Assembly (NCBI GenBank): GCA_017451225.1
Contig: JAFSPZ010000001.1
Coordinates: forward strand, 1 to 38,348
Reading direction: 5' to 3'
Origin: Muribaculaceae bacterium
GTDB taxonomy: Bacteria > Bacteroidota > Bacteroidia > Bacteroidales > Muribaculaceae
DNA: 38,348 bases
Shown here piece after piece: positions 31,804 to 38,348 of this stretch (positions within the stretch are counted from its first letter, which is position 1; each line of letters begins with the position of its first letter). The translations under genes and the position numbers were made by a program. Below the pieces are notes generated by a model. It saw nothing but the letters and a program-made list of their open reading frames with translations, was not told where the DNA came from and did no database searches.

Positions 31804-32499
31804 TTACTTGGTTCCCCAGCCTGGGTCTTTGATGGCGTTCATCTCGCGCTGGATGCGCTTGCTGTGCTTGAGGACATACTTGCTGGGATTGGCCGAGTCG
31901 CGCTCAAGGGGATTGGGCAGTGTGGCTGCGATGAGTGCACACTCGCTGCGTGTGAGGTCTCGAGCGTCCTTGTGGAACTTCTCCTGTGCGCATGCCTGCA
32001 CCCCATAGATGCCCCTGCCCATCTCGATAGAGTTGAGATAGACTTCCATGATGCGCTCTTTTCCCCAAATGTTCTCGATGAGAATAGTGAAATAGGCTTC
32101 AAGTCCTTTTCTTATCCAGCTGTGCCCTGGCCACAGGAATACATTCTTGGCCGTTTGCTGTGAAATGGTGCTGGCACCACGTTCACGTCCTCCTTGCAGG
32201 GCTTGAAGTCTAGCTTTAAGAATCTCTTTTTCCTCAAAACCGTTGTGCTCGGTGAAATGAGTGTCTTCGCCTCCCATCACCGCCAAAGGCATGTTGTGCG
32301 AAATCTGGTCGAGGTCTACCCACTCGTGCTTGATGTCGGGTGCCTTGCCTTCGAGCCAGCGTATGTACATGAGCGGAGTGTGGTAGACGGGTACCCACTT
32401 GAATGCTATGACCGACAGAATTGAGGAGACAAAGAAGAAGATAAGGATGTTTCTCACCCAAATCCAGAATCGGTTCCAAATGAATTTTATGTCGCCCAT
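31804..32499 (-). CDS. mtgA: Monofunctional peptidoglycan transglycosylase
   Basis: This 231-residue GT51 enzyme polymerises lipid II into glycan strands at the inner membrane. It has one N-terminal membrane helix (about residues 14-34) and the GT51 motifs: catalytic E78 in VMGGEDTHFTEHNGF, GASTISQQTAKNVFLWP, RKGLEAYFTILIE, and IMEVYLNSIEMGRGIYGVQ with the second Glu. No transpeptidase domain follows, which separates it from class A PBPs. The ATG at 32499 is chosen because it directly precedes the membrane helix and lies 30 bases after a promoter box; a longer open frame to 32985 covers the divergent promoter region and is not used. Confidence 0.94.
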   Translation of the reverse strand: MGDIKFIWNRFWIWVRNILIFFFVSSILSVIAFKWVPVYHTPLMYIRWLEGKAPDIKHEWVDLDQISHNMPLAVMGGEDTHFTEHNGFEEKEILKARLQALQGGRERGASTISQQTAKNVFLWPGHSWIRKGLEAYFTILIENIWGKERIMEVYLNSIEMGRGIYGVQACAQEKFHKDARDLTRSECALIAATLPNPLERDSANPSKYVLKHSKRIQREMNAIKDPGWGTK

Positions 32500-32528
32500 G
32501 TCTTGAGTCTTTGACGGTTTATAATTTG

Positions 32529-32562
32529 CAAAAGTATTACATTTTTTGTTAGCCACAGCAAA
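32529..32562 (-). promoter_or_regulatory. mtgA: Promoter of mtgA
   Basis: TACTTTTG on the minus strand at 32536-32529, with TTTG at 32562-32559; the 22-base spacer is slightly long. Confidence 0.6.
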
Positions 32563-32637
32563 AATGAGTGATATTTTAAGAAAGATTGATATTTTGGTGC
32601 AATCGAGAGATTTTTGATGTGAAATAACGGATAAATT

Positions 32638-32668
32638 ATTGAGGATTGAATTATTTGTTGTAGTTTTG
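32638..32668 (+). promoter_or_regulatory. Promoter of the GYF_2 membrane protein gene
   Basis: ATTG at 32638-32641, 19-base spacer, TAGTTTTG at 32661-32668, 36 bases before the ATG at 32704. Confidence 0.75.
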
Positions 32669-32703
32669 TGCATTAAATAACTATAAACGAGTAGTGATGT
32701 ATT

Positions 32704-33483
32704 ATGAAACAGTTTTATTTTCTTAAAGATGACCAGCAATTGGGACCTTTCCCGGTTGACCAGTTGCTGCAAAACGGATTGGAGCCCTCGATGCAGGTGT
32801 GGGCCGAAGATATGTCTGAATGGGTAGCTGCCGACCAAGTGCCTGAATTGCAAGAGCTTTTTGAGTCGGAGCAAACAGTGGCTGAACGGCAGCCCGAAGC
32901 TCCACATGTAGCCCCTGCTGTTGAGCCACAGCGTCGTTATAACACGGCTCCTCGGGAAGATGCCCAAATGAATAGCACGCAACAAAATGTGTTCAAGATA
33001 ATCCTTTATGTGCTGTTGGGATTAACGGTATTGGGCGGTGTGTCCGCTTTCTTTGGCGCCTTCCGCTATTTTCGTGGTTGGTTCAGCCGTCCCATGCTAG
33101 GCATGGTAAGTATACTTAATGCAGCTGCGGTGATTGCCATAGGTGTTATTTCCATTATCAGAATGGCGAGGAATGAGAAATTCGGATTCTTGACCATTGG
33201 TTACTATGTTCTTGCGTTGTTGTTGTCTATGGTGAGCTTTTTAATCTCAAGAGTATTGGGAGTTGGGATTTTGACTGTTTTCTTGTGCGTTGCCGGACTG
33301 CTAGTGTCGATACTGGCGTCAATTCCAAGCAGCAGGATTGGTGATGTGAACAGCTACAAGAACCTGCTCAAGGAAGCAGTACCCTTTGACTTTGTGCTGC
33401 TTGGTGTGTTTGTGGTTGCAAATATATTCACGATGATTTGGTTATTGTCTTTTCTAAAACGACTCAACAGCATAGTTGTTTAG
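32704..33483 (+). CDS. GYF_2 domain multi-spanning membrane protein
   Basis: This 259-residue protein starts with a GYF_2 domain (residues 1-55: FYFLKDDQQLGPFPVDQLL, VWAEDMSEWVAADQVPEL), then a polar linker (about 60-95) and five or six membrane helices (starting KIILYVLLGLTVLGGVS). It shares the domain at the N-terminus with the CD225 protein at 23091 but has a different membrane part. GYF_2 domains are thought to bind peptides; the function of these bacterial membrane versions is unknown. It has its own promoter and a terminator (33516-33555), so it is transcribed alone. Confidence 0.83.
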   Translation: MKQFYFLKDDQQLGPFPVDQLLQNGLEPSMQVWAEDMSEWVAADQVPELQELFESEQTVAERQPEAPHVAPAVEPQRRYNTAPREDAQMNSTQQNVFKIILYVLLGLTVLGGVSAFFGAFRYFRGWFSRPMLGMVSILNAAAVIAIGVISIIRMARNEKFGFLTIGYYVLALLLSMVSFLISRVLGVGILTVFLCVAGLLVSILASIPSSRIGDVNSYKNLLKEAVPFDFVLLGVFVVANIFTMIWLLSFLKRLNSIVV

Positions 33484-33515
33484 TAAACGGGATGTTTTTT
33501 TATGGACATGATAAT

Positions 33516-33555
33516 AGATGCCAGCTCCAGTAGTGAGATGGCATCTGTTTTTATT
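33516..33555 (+). terminator. Intrinsic terminator of the GYF_2 membrane protein gene
   Basis: Arms AGATGCCA (33516-33523) and TGGCATCT (33539-33546) followed by GTTTTTATT. Confidence 0.85.
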
Positions 33556-33626
33556 GTTTATTGAAGATTTTGCCTATCTTGCTGAAATTTATTTGCAAAA
33601 AGAGGGCTTGTTGATGTTTTTTTGAT

Positions 33627-33634
33627 TAAATTTG
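33627..33634 (+). promoter_or_regulatory. Promoter box of the VTC gene cluster
   Basis: TAAATTTG matches TAnnTTTG and lies 32 bases before the ATG at 33666. Confidence 0.65.
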
Positions 33635-33665
33635 CCGTTCAATTGGTTAAAAAGTCCAAAGTGCT

Positions 33666-34427
33666 ATGCTTAACAACACGGTTTTAGACAGTTTTGCTCC
33701 CATCAGCCTCGACGAGATGAAGTCGGTGAGGTTGATGAATCGTGTTGACAGCAAGTTTGTGACAACCATCCCTCGACTGCTGCAATTGCTTGAGCTCGCC
33801 AAGGAGGAGTATTTCATGCAGGAAATAGACGGCAAGCGCAATAGCGCCTATACCACACTCTATTACGATACTCCCTCGCTTGACATGTATATCATGCACC
33901 ACAACGGATGCCTGGGCAGGCAGAAGGTGCGTGTGAGGCAATATGTCGACTCGGGGCAGATGTTCCTTGAGGTGAAGAACAAGAACAACCACCGCCGCAC
34001 TCGCAAGAAACGCATTACGATTGATGAGTTCAATATTGAAGGTGAAGAGAAGCACGATTTTCTCGCGCCGCTGTGCTGGTGGGACGTGGACTCGCTGCGT
34101 CCAGCGCTACGCAACTGGTTTGACCGCATCACGCTTGTGAACAAGGCAAAAACCGAGCGCGTGACCATTGACACCGGTCTGCGGTTCCACAATTTTGTAA
34201 CTGGCAAGGATGAGAGTCTTGACCAGGCTGTGGTTGTTGAACTCAAGCGCGACGGCAACCAGCCTTCGCCGCTGCTGGCAATGCTCCGTGAGCTTCACAT
34301 TCATCCGCATGGTTTCAGCAAGTACTGCATTGGCACTGCGTTGAGCAACCCCGGTGTTAAGCAAAACCGCCTCAAGCCCAAGCTCCACTATGTGGACAAG
34401 TTGATATCGATGGACTGCAATGATTAA
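33666..34427 (+). CDS. VTC-domain polyphosphate polymerase-like protein
   Basis: This 253-residue protein has the VTC tunnel fold (triphosphate tunnel type) that in yeast Vtc4 makes polyphosphate from ATP. Tunnel residues are visible in order: R26-x-D28-x-K30 (NRVDSKFVT), Y67-D-T (LYYDTP), K87/R89/R91 (QKVRVRQY), E102-x-K104 (LEVKNK), R111/R113 region, E192-x-K194 (VELKRD) and S218-K-Y (FSKYCIG). Acidic and basic pairs alternate as in the family. No membrane segment. It is first in a cluster with DUF4956 (30 bases downstream) and DUF2490 genes, a recurring grouping. PolyP synthesis is inferred from the fold. Confidence 0.87.
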   Translation: MLNNTVLDSFAPISLDEMKSVRLMNRVDSKFVTTIPRLLQLLELAKEEYFMQEIDGKRNSAYTTLYYDTPSLDMYIMHHNGCLGRQKVRVRQYVDSGQMFLEVKNKNNHRRTRKKRITIDEFNIEGEEKHDFLAPLCWWDVDSLRPALRNWFDRITLVNKAKTERVTIDTGLRFHNFVTGKDESLDQAVVVELKRDGNQPSPLLAMLRELHIHPHGFSKYCIGTALSNPGVKQNRLKPKLHYVDKLISMDCND

Positions 34428-34457
34428 AAAACTAACTAAGAAAAAACTATAATATAT

Positions 34458-35126
34458 ATGGATTTAGACAATATTTTTGAGGGTATTACTCCCGACTACT
34501 ATGCAATGCTGATAAGGTTCTTTATCAGTGTTGTTGTGAGCTGGATTATCATCGACAGGCTCTACTATCGCAAGAGTAAGCGCCGTGATTTCTATTTCAC
34601 ATTCATGCTAATCAGTATCGCCATTTTCTTCCTGGTGTTCTTCATGATTTTCGTGCTAGAAGACATGAAAGGCAAGGCTGGAATTGGATTGGGAATAGGC
34701 TTGTTTGGTATTTTCAGCATCATGCGTTACCGCACCGACACCATGCCGGTGCGCGAGATGACCTATCTGTTTGTCATCATTTCGCTGGCTGTTGTCAATG
34801 CCTTGGCATCGACTATGCCGCTTATAGAGCTTGTAATCACCAATGTGCTGGTTATAATAGCTATTATAGTGTGCGAGTGGCGACTCAAGACCGAGAGCGT
34901 GAAGCTCATCCAGTATGACAAGATAGATTTGATCACACCCGACAAGCGCGAGGAACTTATAGAAGACTTGAAGAAGCGCACAGGCCTTGATGTGACCAAG
35001 GTTGAGGTGGGCGCTATCGACATGCTGCGTGACATGACTATGTTGCGCGTGCACTACCGCAGCACCGAGAGCGGTAGCAACAGTGTGGATAAGAAGACTA
35101 AACTCTATAGGCAGGATTTACAATGA
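34458..35126 (+). CDS. DUF4956 membrane protein
   Basis: This 222-residue protein has four membrane helices in its N-terminal two thirds (about residues 18-36, 48-66, 74-86 and 100-141) with the DUF4956 signature GLGIGLFGIFSIMRYRTDTMPVREMTYLF. A cytoplasmic C-terminal domain follows (KIDLITPDKREELIEDLKKRTG...). DUF4956 proteins are frequently encoded beside VTC-domain proteins and are thought to work with them at the membrane, though no activity is proved. It overlaps the DUF2490 gene by ATGA. Confidence 0.88.
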   Translation: MDLDNIFEGITPDYYAMLIRFFISVVVSWIIIDRLYYRKSKRRDFYFTFMLISIAIFFLVFFMIFVLEDMKGKAGIGLGIGLFGIFSIMRYRTDTMPVREMTYLFVIISLAVVNALASTMPLIELVITNVLVIIAIIVCEWRLKTESVKLIQYDKIDLITPDKREELIEDLKKRTGLDVTKVEVGAIDMLRDMTMLRVHYRSTESGSNSVDKKTKLYRQDLQ

Positions 35127-35887
35127 TACGAGTTATGAAATGTGCTGCTGCTGTGGCGATGTGCCTGGCTGTGGCGATGCCTGCATGGGCACAGTTTGAT
35201 GGCAAAGAAGGCAAGGACTTCGGCCTGTGGATGACTGCGGGTGTGGAGAAGAAGCTGAGCAAGAAATGGAGCGTGAACGCCGAGTTTGAATACCGCCTCA
35301 GGGACAATATCGAGGCTGGTAAAGGGTGGGGCGCACCCAGCCGCTGGAATATTGCAGTGGGCGCTGAGTACAAGGTGCTTCCCACGTTGAAACTTGATGC
35401 CGGCTATAAGTTCATGCGCGACTATTCGCTGCCCGAGTGGAACGAGGCACAACAAGAGGAGACTGAGGCTTACTGGGGCACCAAGCACCGCATCTATGCC
35501 TCGTTCACAGCAACTTTCAAAGCGAGCAATGTGAAAATCTCGCTGCGTGAGCGCTGGCAGTACACCTATCGTAAAGAAGTCCCCGATGTAACTTACGACT
35601 GGAACAAAGACCGCCTTGAGCCTGTGAAGGGCAAGGGAAAGAATGTGGTACGCTCCAGGTTGCAAGTGTCGTACGACAAGAAGAAGGCTTGGTATGAGCC
35701 CTATGCTTCGGTCGAGGCTTATATCTCCAACGACTTCAAGGCGCGCTACACCGCCGGTTGTGAGTTCAAGCTCAACAAGCACAACGTCGTTGACGTGTTC
35801 TACCGCTATCAAGACATCTACGAGGACGACAACTACAACAACCGCGATTCCCACATCCTGGGAGTGGGGTATAAGTTCAAGTTCTAA
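35123..35887 (+). CDS. DUF2490 outer-membrane beta-barrel-like protein
   Basis: This 254-residue protein has a signal peptide (MIRVMKCAAAVAMCLAVAMPAWA, cleaved before QFDGK) and a body of alternating amphipathic strands (WSVNAEFEYRLRD, RWNIAVGAEYKVL, LKLDAGYKFM, RIYASFTATFKA) ending in an aromatic residue (GVGYKFKF), as expected for an outer-membrane barrel of the DUF2490 family. It is translationally coupled (ATGA) to the DUF4956 gene. A place in the outer membrane for the third gene of a VTC cluster is unexpected if the system is only for cytoplasmic polyphosphate. A terminator follows at 35916. Confidence 0.87.
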   Translation: MIRVMKCAAAVAMCLAVAMPAWAQFDGKEGKDFGLWMTAGVEKKLSKKWSVNAEFEYRLRDNIEAGKGWGAPSRWNIAVGAEYKVLPTLKLDAGYKFMRDYSLPEWNEAQQEETEAYWGTKHRIYASFTATFKASNVKISLRERWQYTYRKEVPDVTYDWNKDRLEPVKGKGKNVVRSRLQVSYDKKKAWYEPYASVEAYISNDFKARYTAGCEFKLNKHNVVDVFYRYQDIYEDDNYNNRDSHILGVGYKFKF

Positions 35888-35915
35888 AAGCGAATTGATA
35901 AGTATGTTATAAAGT

Positions 35916-35949
35916 AAAGAATCGCAGCTTAGGTTGCGATTCTTTTATT
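35916..35949 (+). terminator. Intrinsic terminator of the VTC cluster
   Basis: Arms AAGAATCGCA (from 35917) and TGCGATTCTT (to 35944), followed by TTATTT. Confidence 0.88.
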
Positions 35950-35951
35950 TA

Positions 35952-36203
35952 ATTAATGTCGGTTAGACGAAATTATTGTTTGATAATCATTGTGTTAGCA
36001 ATTCTCCCTCTAAGGTTCCTACACCTCTGCCTTTCAGGCACCTCCCCTCGGGCAGGGGAGGGATTGGGGTAAGGGGGAATATGATAGACTCAAGGAATTA
36101 TAATATCGCAATTGTCATACCCCTCAGTCACTTGGTGCCAGCTCCCCTATCTTAGGGGAGCAGCTGGAACACAGCAAGTAATTTTCGTCGAACTCACATT
36201 AAT
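35952..36203. repeat. MITE-like element with imperfect terminal inverted repeats
   Basis: The left end (35952-35979, ATTAATGTCGGTTAGACGAA...) and right end (36176-36203, reverse complement ATTAATGTGAGTTCGACGAA...) match over about 28 bases with few differences. Between them are GC-rich hairpins: CCTCCCCT/AGGGGAGG near 36043-36063 and AGCTCCCC/GGGGAGC near 36140-36164. No coding sequence and no clear target duplication. It fills the gap between the VTC cluster and the Nudix regulator. Similar CTCCCCT hairpins are commonly dispersed in Bacteroidales genomes. Confidence 0.55.
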
Positions 36204-36220
36204 GGGATGTTCCGATATCA

Positions 36221-36910
36221 TCAAAACTCAAGCATGAAGCTCTTGTGCTTGAGTTCGTTGTATTTTTCGGCGTTGAACTCAAAGAGGAATGGCTGCTTGG
36301 GGGAGTCTTCTCCTGGGCGTTTTACTTGAGTGAGCAGTTCCAGATGCTGCATCTTCTTGTAGAAGTTGCGGCGGTCGAATTTTACGCCCAATATTGCCTC
36401 ATAGAGCAACTGCAGCTGCTTGATGGTGAACTGCTTGGGCAGCAGTTCGAATCCTATGGGCTCGAAGTGAATCTGCTTTCGGAGTTCATTGGAGGCCATG
36501 CGCAGTATCAAGTCGTGATCAAAAGCCAGGGCAGGCACTCTTGTGAGGTCGAACCACTCGGCTCGTGCCGCATCGTCGCCCCCCTTCACCTCTTGCAGTC
36601 GCACCAGTGCATAGAAGGCAATTGTGATTACCCGCTCTCGTGGGTCTCGGTCGGGTGTGGTGAAGGTTTGGAACTGTTTTATATAGGCCGTCTCTAGTCC
36701 AGTCTCTTCTTGAAGCTCACGTCGAGCTCCCTGCTCGGCGTCTTCGTCCATGCGCAGGAAGCCACCTGGGAGCGCCCATTTACCCTTGTAGGGTTCTATG
36801 CCTCGCTCCACAAGGAGCACTTTGAGATTGGTTCCGTCAAATCCAAAAATCACGCAGTCGGTAGTGACCGCAGGATGTGGATATTTATAGCAATATTTTT
36901 TTTCTTCCAT
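36221..36910 (-). CDS. NrtR-type Nudix regulator
   Basis: This 229-residue protein has an N-terminal Nudix hydrolase domain (about residues 10-145) and a C-terminal winged helix (about 155-229: PKQFTIKQLQLLYEAILG, DRRNFYKKMQHL), the plan of NrtR-type repressors, which bind ADP-ribose or related ligands and control NAD or sugar genes. The Nudix box is complete: G50-x5-E56-x7-R64-E65-L-x-E68-E69-x-G71-L, so the enzyme may be active. No target operon is next to it; the regulon cannot be named. It has its own promoter. Confidence 0.88.
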   Translation of the reverse strand: MEEKKYCYKYPHPAVTTDCVIFGFDGTNLKVLLVERGIEPYKGKWALPGGFLRMDEDAEQGARRELQEETGLETAYIKQFQTFTTPDRDPRERVITIAFYALVRLQEVKGGDDAARAEWFDLTRVPALAFDHDLILRMASNELRKQIHFEPIGFELLPKQFTIKQLQLLYEAILGVKFDRRNFYKKMQHLELLTQVKRPGEDSPKQPFLFEFNAEKYNELKHKSFMLEF

Positions 36911-36931
36911 AACTGATGTGTATTATTTACG

Positions 36932-36963
36932 CAAAGGTACAAGGTCTTTTTCAATTATCCAAA
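36932..36963 (-). promoter_or_regulatory. Promoter of the Nudix regulator
   Basis: Minus-strand TTTG (36963-36960), 20-base spacer, TACCTTTG (36939-36932), 22 bases before the ATG at 36910. Confidence 0.8.
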
Positions 36964-37000
36964 TTTTCTGTGTAATTTATGGTGGATTGGGGAACAAGAT

Positions 37001-37036
37001 TTAAAAACACCGCAAGAGGAATGTGTCTTGCGGTGT
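37001..37036 (-). terminator. Intrinsic terminator of the FISUMP protein gene
   Basis: Perfect 11-bp arms ACACCGCAAGA (37007-37017) and TCTTGCGGTGT (37026-37036), followed on the minus strand by UUUUUAAA. Confidence 0.85.
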
Positions 37037-37183
37037 AATAGAAAATGCCCTCAAAAGAACCGTCCCTTTGGGGATGACTCTATGGAGTATAGGAGTAATG
37101 GAGGACTCATTAACTCCTCAAACTCCGTAGAAATAAATCGTGTTGGTTAGACTGACAAGTCACTCTCAGTAGCTCATGTGCCT

Positions 37184-38348
37184 CTACTCTTGTTCAACAT
37201 ACACAGGACGAACGCTCGCACCGACATAACGATTGAAATAGTATCCCGTTAGTCCGCTATTAGTACGGAACCCCAAGATATAACCAAGGTCTGGTCTAAC
37301 ATCGTAGTAATAACCGCTAGACCAATAGCGGCCATCAGTACCTAAATCCTGAACCCCATTATAGCCCCAACCGGCAGCTGGGAGGAAAATGGCTCTGTCG
37401 TTAGTATTGCTCTTGAAAAGAAAACCACCCATACCATTCACATTAGTCCACTTAGTTGTGCAGTTGTTCATCAGCTCGTAAATCTGTCTCAACGTAGGCG
37501 TGCGCCACTCAGGACCCCAATTCACATAGGCCGCATCGTCTTCTGGTTCAAGTTCGGTCCTGTTATCAACAGTTCCATAATCACTGTTACCACAATACTT
37601 CGTGATATTATGGACGTCACCACCGAGGTACCACTTGTAGTTATATTTAGTATAAGACGATTTTGTAGCTGTTTCTCCCCAGGCGAAATAATTTCCACAT
37701 TCTGTAGGTATATTGGCGCCAACATTACAGCAAGCCCATTTTGTCCCTGATGGCAAGCCCAAGTCAATAATGTGCGGATGATTTGTGTCGGGGCAGTACT
37801 CATTAGAGAAATACAGGGCGGTTCCGTCCCAGTTGATCTCCATGTAATAGGCATTGCCGCGCGCTTGAGTCTTATAGGATATCATTGCGTCAACGGTGGT
37901 TACATCCTTTCCATTGACAACAGCTTTGAGCTTGGCATTGTCGATTGTCACATCGGTTATAATAGTAATTGGAATGTACCATGACACTATTGTGCCCGTG
38001 CCTCCAGCGGGAATTGTGATTTCATCACTCTCGGCGTCGTTTTTCACATCTTTCCCACCTGCTATAGAACCATCGGAGAGCAATATAGAGGCACTATATA
38101 GGTACCACCTAGAAAGCACCTTAAATCCTGAATGCTTGAACGTGATGCTCGCATCCGATACATTATTGACATTGAGGACCTCGTAGCTACACAGGTGACG
38201 AAACTTAGCTTGGGTGCTGCCCTTTTTGCAGGTGAACCACATGGGCAGTGAGACTGAGCCATTGCCATCAATGCCCAATCGCGTCAGGGTACAAGTGGCG
38301 ATTACATCGGTGCCATCGATATAGGCTTCCACCCCAGTCACACCAATA
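37184..38348 (-). CDS. FISUMP-domain surface protein, C-terminal part
   Basis: The frame is open to the right edge (the GTG at 38341 is unlikely to be the real start), so only the last 387 or so codons are seen. The N-terminal half is beta-rich and Ig-like (SVSLPMWFTCKKGSTQAKF, ITIPAGGTGTIVSWYIPI). The C-terminal 180 residues are a FISUMP domain (Fib_succ_major): HIIDLGLPSGTKWACCNVGA, YFAWGETATKSSYT, WGPEWRTPTLRQIYELMNN, IFLPAAGWGY, DGRYWSSGYYYD, and the ending RYVGASVRPVY. This fold is close to C-type lectin/sulfatase-modifying domains and is common in Bacteroidales surface proteins, probably binding a ligand. A signal peptide would lie outside the window. Terminator at 37001. Confidence 0.82.
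   Translation of the reverse strand, partial: IGVTGVEAYIDGTDVIATCTLTRLGIDGNGSVSLPMWFTCKKGSTQAKFRHLCSYEVLNVNNVSDASITFKHSGFKVLSRWYLYSASILLSDGSIAGGKDVKNDAESDEITIPAGGTGTIVSWYIPITIITDVTIDNAKLKAVVNGKDVTTVDAMISYKTQARGNAYYMEINWDGTALYFSNEYCPDTNHPHIIDLGLPSGTKWACCNVGANIPTECGNYFAWGETATKSSYTKYNYKWYLGGDVHNITKYCGNSDYGTVDNRTELEPEDDAAYVNWGPEWRTPTLRQIYELMNNCTTKWTNVNGMGGFLFKSNTNDRAIFLPAAGWGYNGVQDLGTDGRYWSSGYYYDVRPDLGYILGFRTNSGLTGYYFNRYVGASVRPVYVEQE

Noticed and set aside
32500-32985. N-terminal extension of MtgA
   Set aside because: It covers the promoters of mtgA and of the divergent GYF_2 gene and lies opposite that gene's start; the family begins at the membrane helix.

Overview
The window looks like a Bacteroidales chromosome, probably Muribaculaceae- or Prevotella-like. 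Evidence: near-consensus Bacteroidetes promoters (TTTG, about 19-20 bases, TAnnTTTG) sit before many genes, Shine-Dalgarno sequences are weak, and families typical of the group are present (DUF4286 next to ruvC, FISUMP, GYF_2, DUF2490, acid-tailed surface lipoproteins). This is inference from signals and families; no database was searched.

Positions 1-15413 are the right-hand part of an integrated phage or phage-derived element. A Vat/CatB-like acetyltransferase fragment reads leftward off the edge. Then follow, all rightward: a tail fibre, a holin, three tandem genes with the same N-terminal module but unrelated C-termini, an N-acetylmuramoyl-L-alanine amidase and a lipoprotein/membrane protein that looks like a one-piece spanin. 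A 1.2 kb hairpin-rich stretch without convincing genes comes next. After it come a 1600-residue tape measure protein, a two-gene AT-rich moron with its own promoter (membrane protein and acid-tailed surface lipoprotein), and a 672-residue tail/baseplate-like protein. A tyrosine integrase on the minus strand ends the element beside the 3' end of a tRNA-Ser(GCU) gene, the likely attachment site. No head, portal, replication or repressor genes lie in the window, so these are either further left or lost. A small RNA candidate with three 30-base repeats and a strong housekeeping-type promoter lies between the fibre and holin genes.

Just beyond the 5' side of the tRNA, on the chromosomal side, is an intact, isolated terminase large subunit gene with its own promoter. 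A second small RNA candidate with a very good promoter and terminator follows, then DUF4286-ruvC and the SRP (4.5S) RNA.

From 19.1 to 38.3 kb is ordinary chromosome: a zinc-ribbon membrane protein, speA (arginine decarboxylase), an operon of GYF_2/CD225 protein, DUF2752 protein and a family 2 glycosyltransferase, a metallophosphoesterase, an overlapping pair of envelope genes (DUF3142-like lipoprotein and a large CGG-type helical protein), an aspartate aminotransferase, a DUF2807 lipoprotein, a methyltransferase, a ZIP transporter, mtgA, a second GYF_2 membrane protein, a VTC/DUF4956/DUF2490 three-gene cluster, a MITE-like repeat, an NrtR-type Nudix regulator and the 3' part of a FISUMP surface protein cut by the right edge.

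The most unusual items are the three-gene array with a shared N-terminal module, the phage small RNA, the structured 1.2 kb gap, the surface-lipoprotein moron and the orphan terminase.
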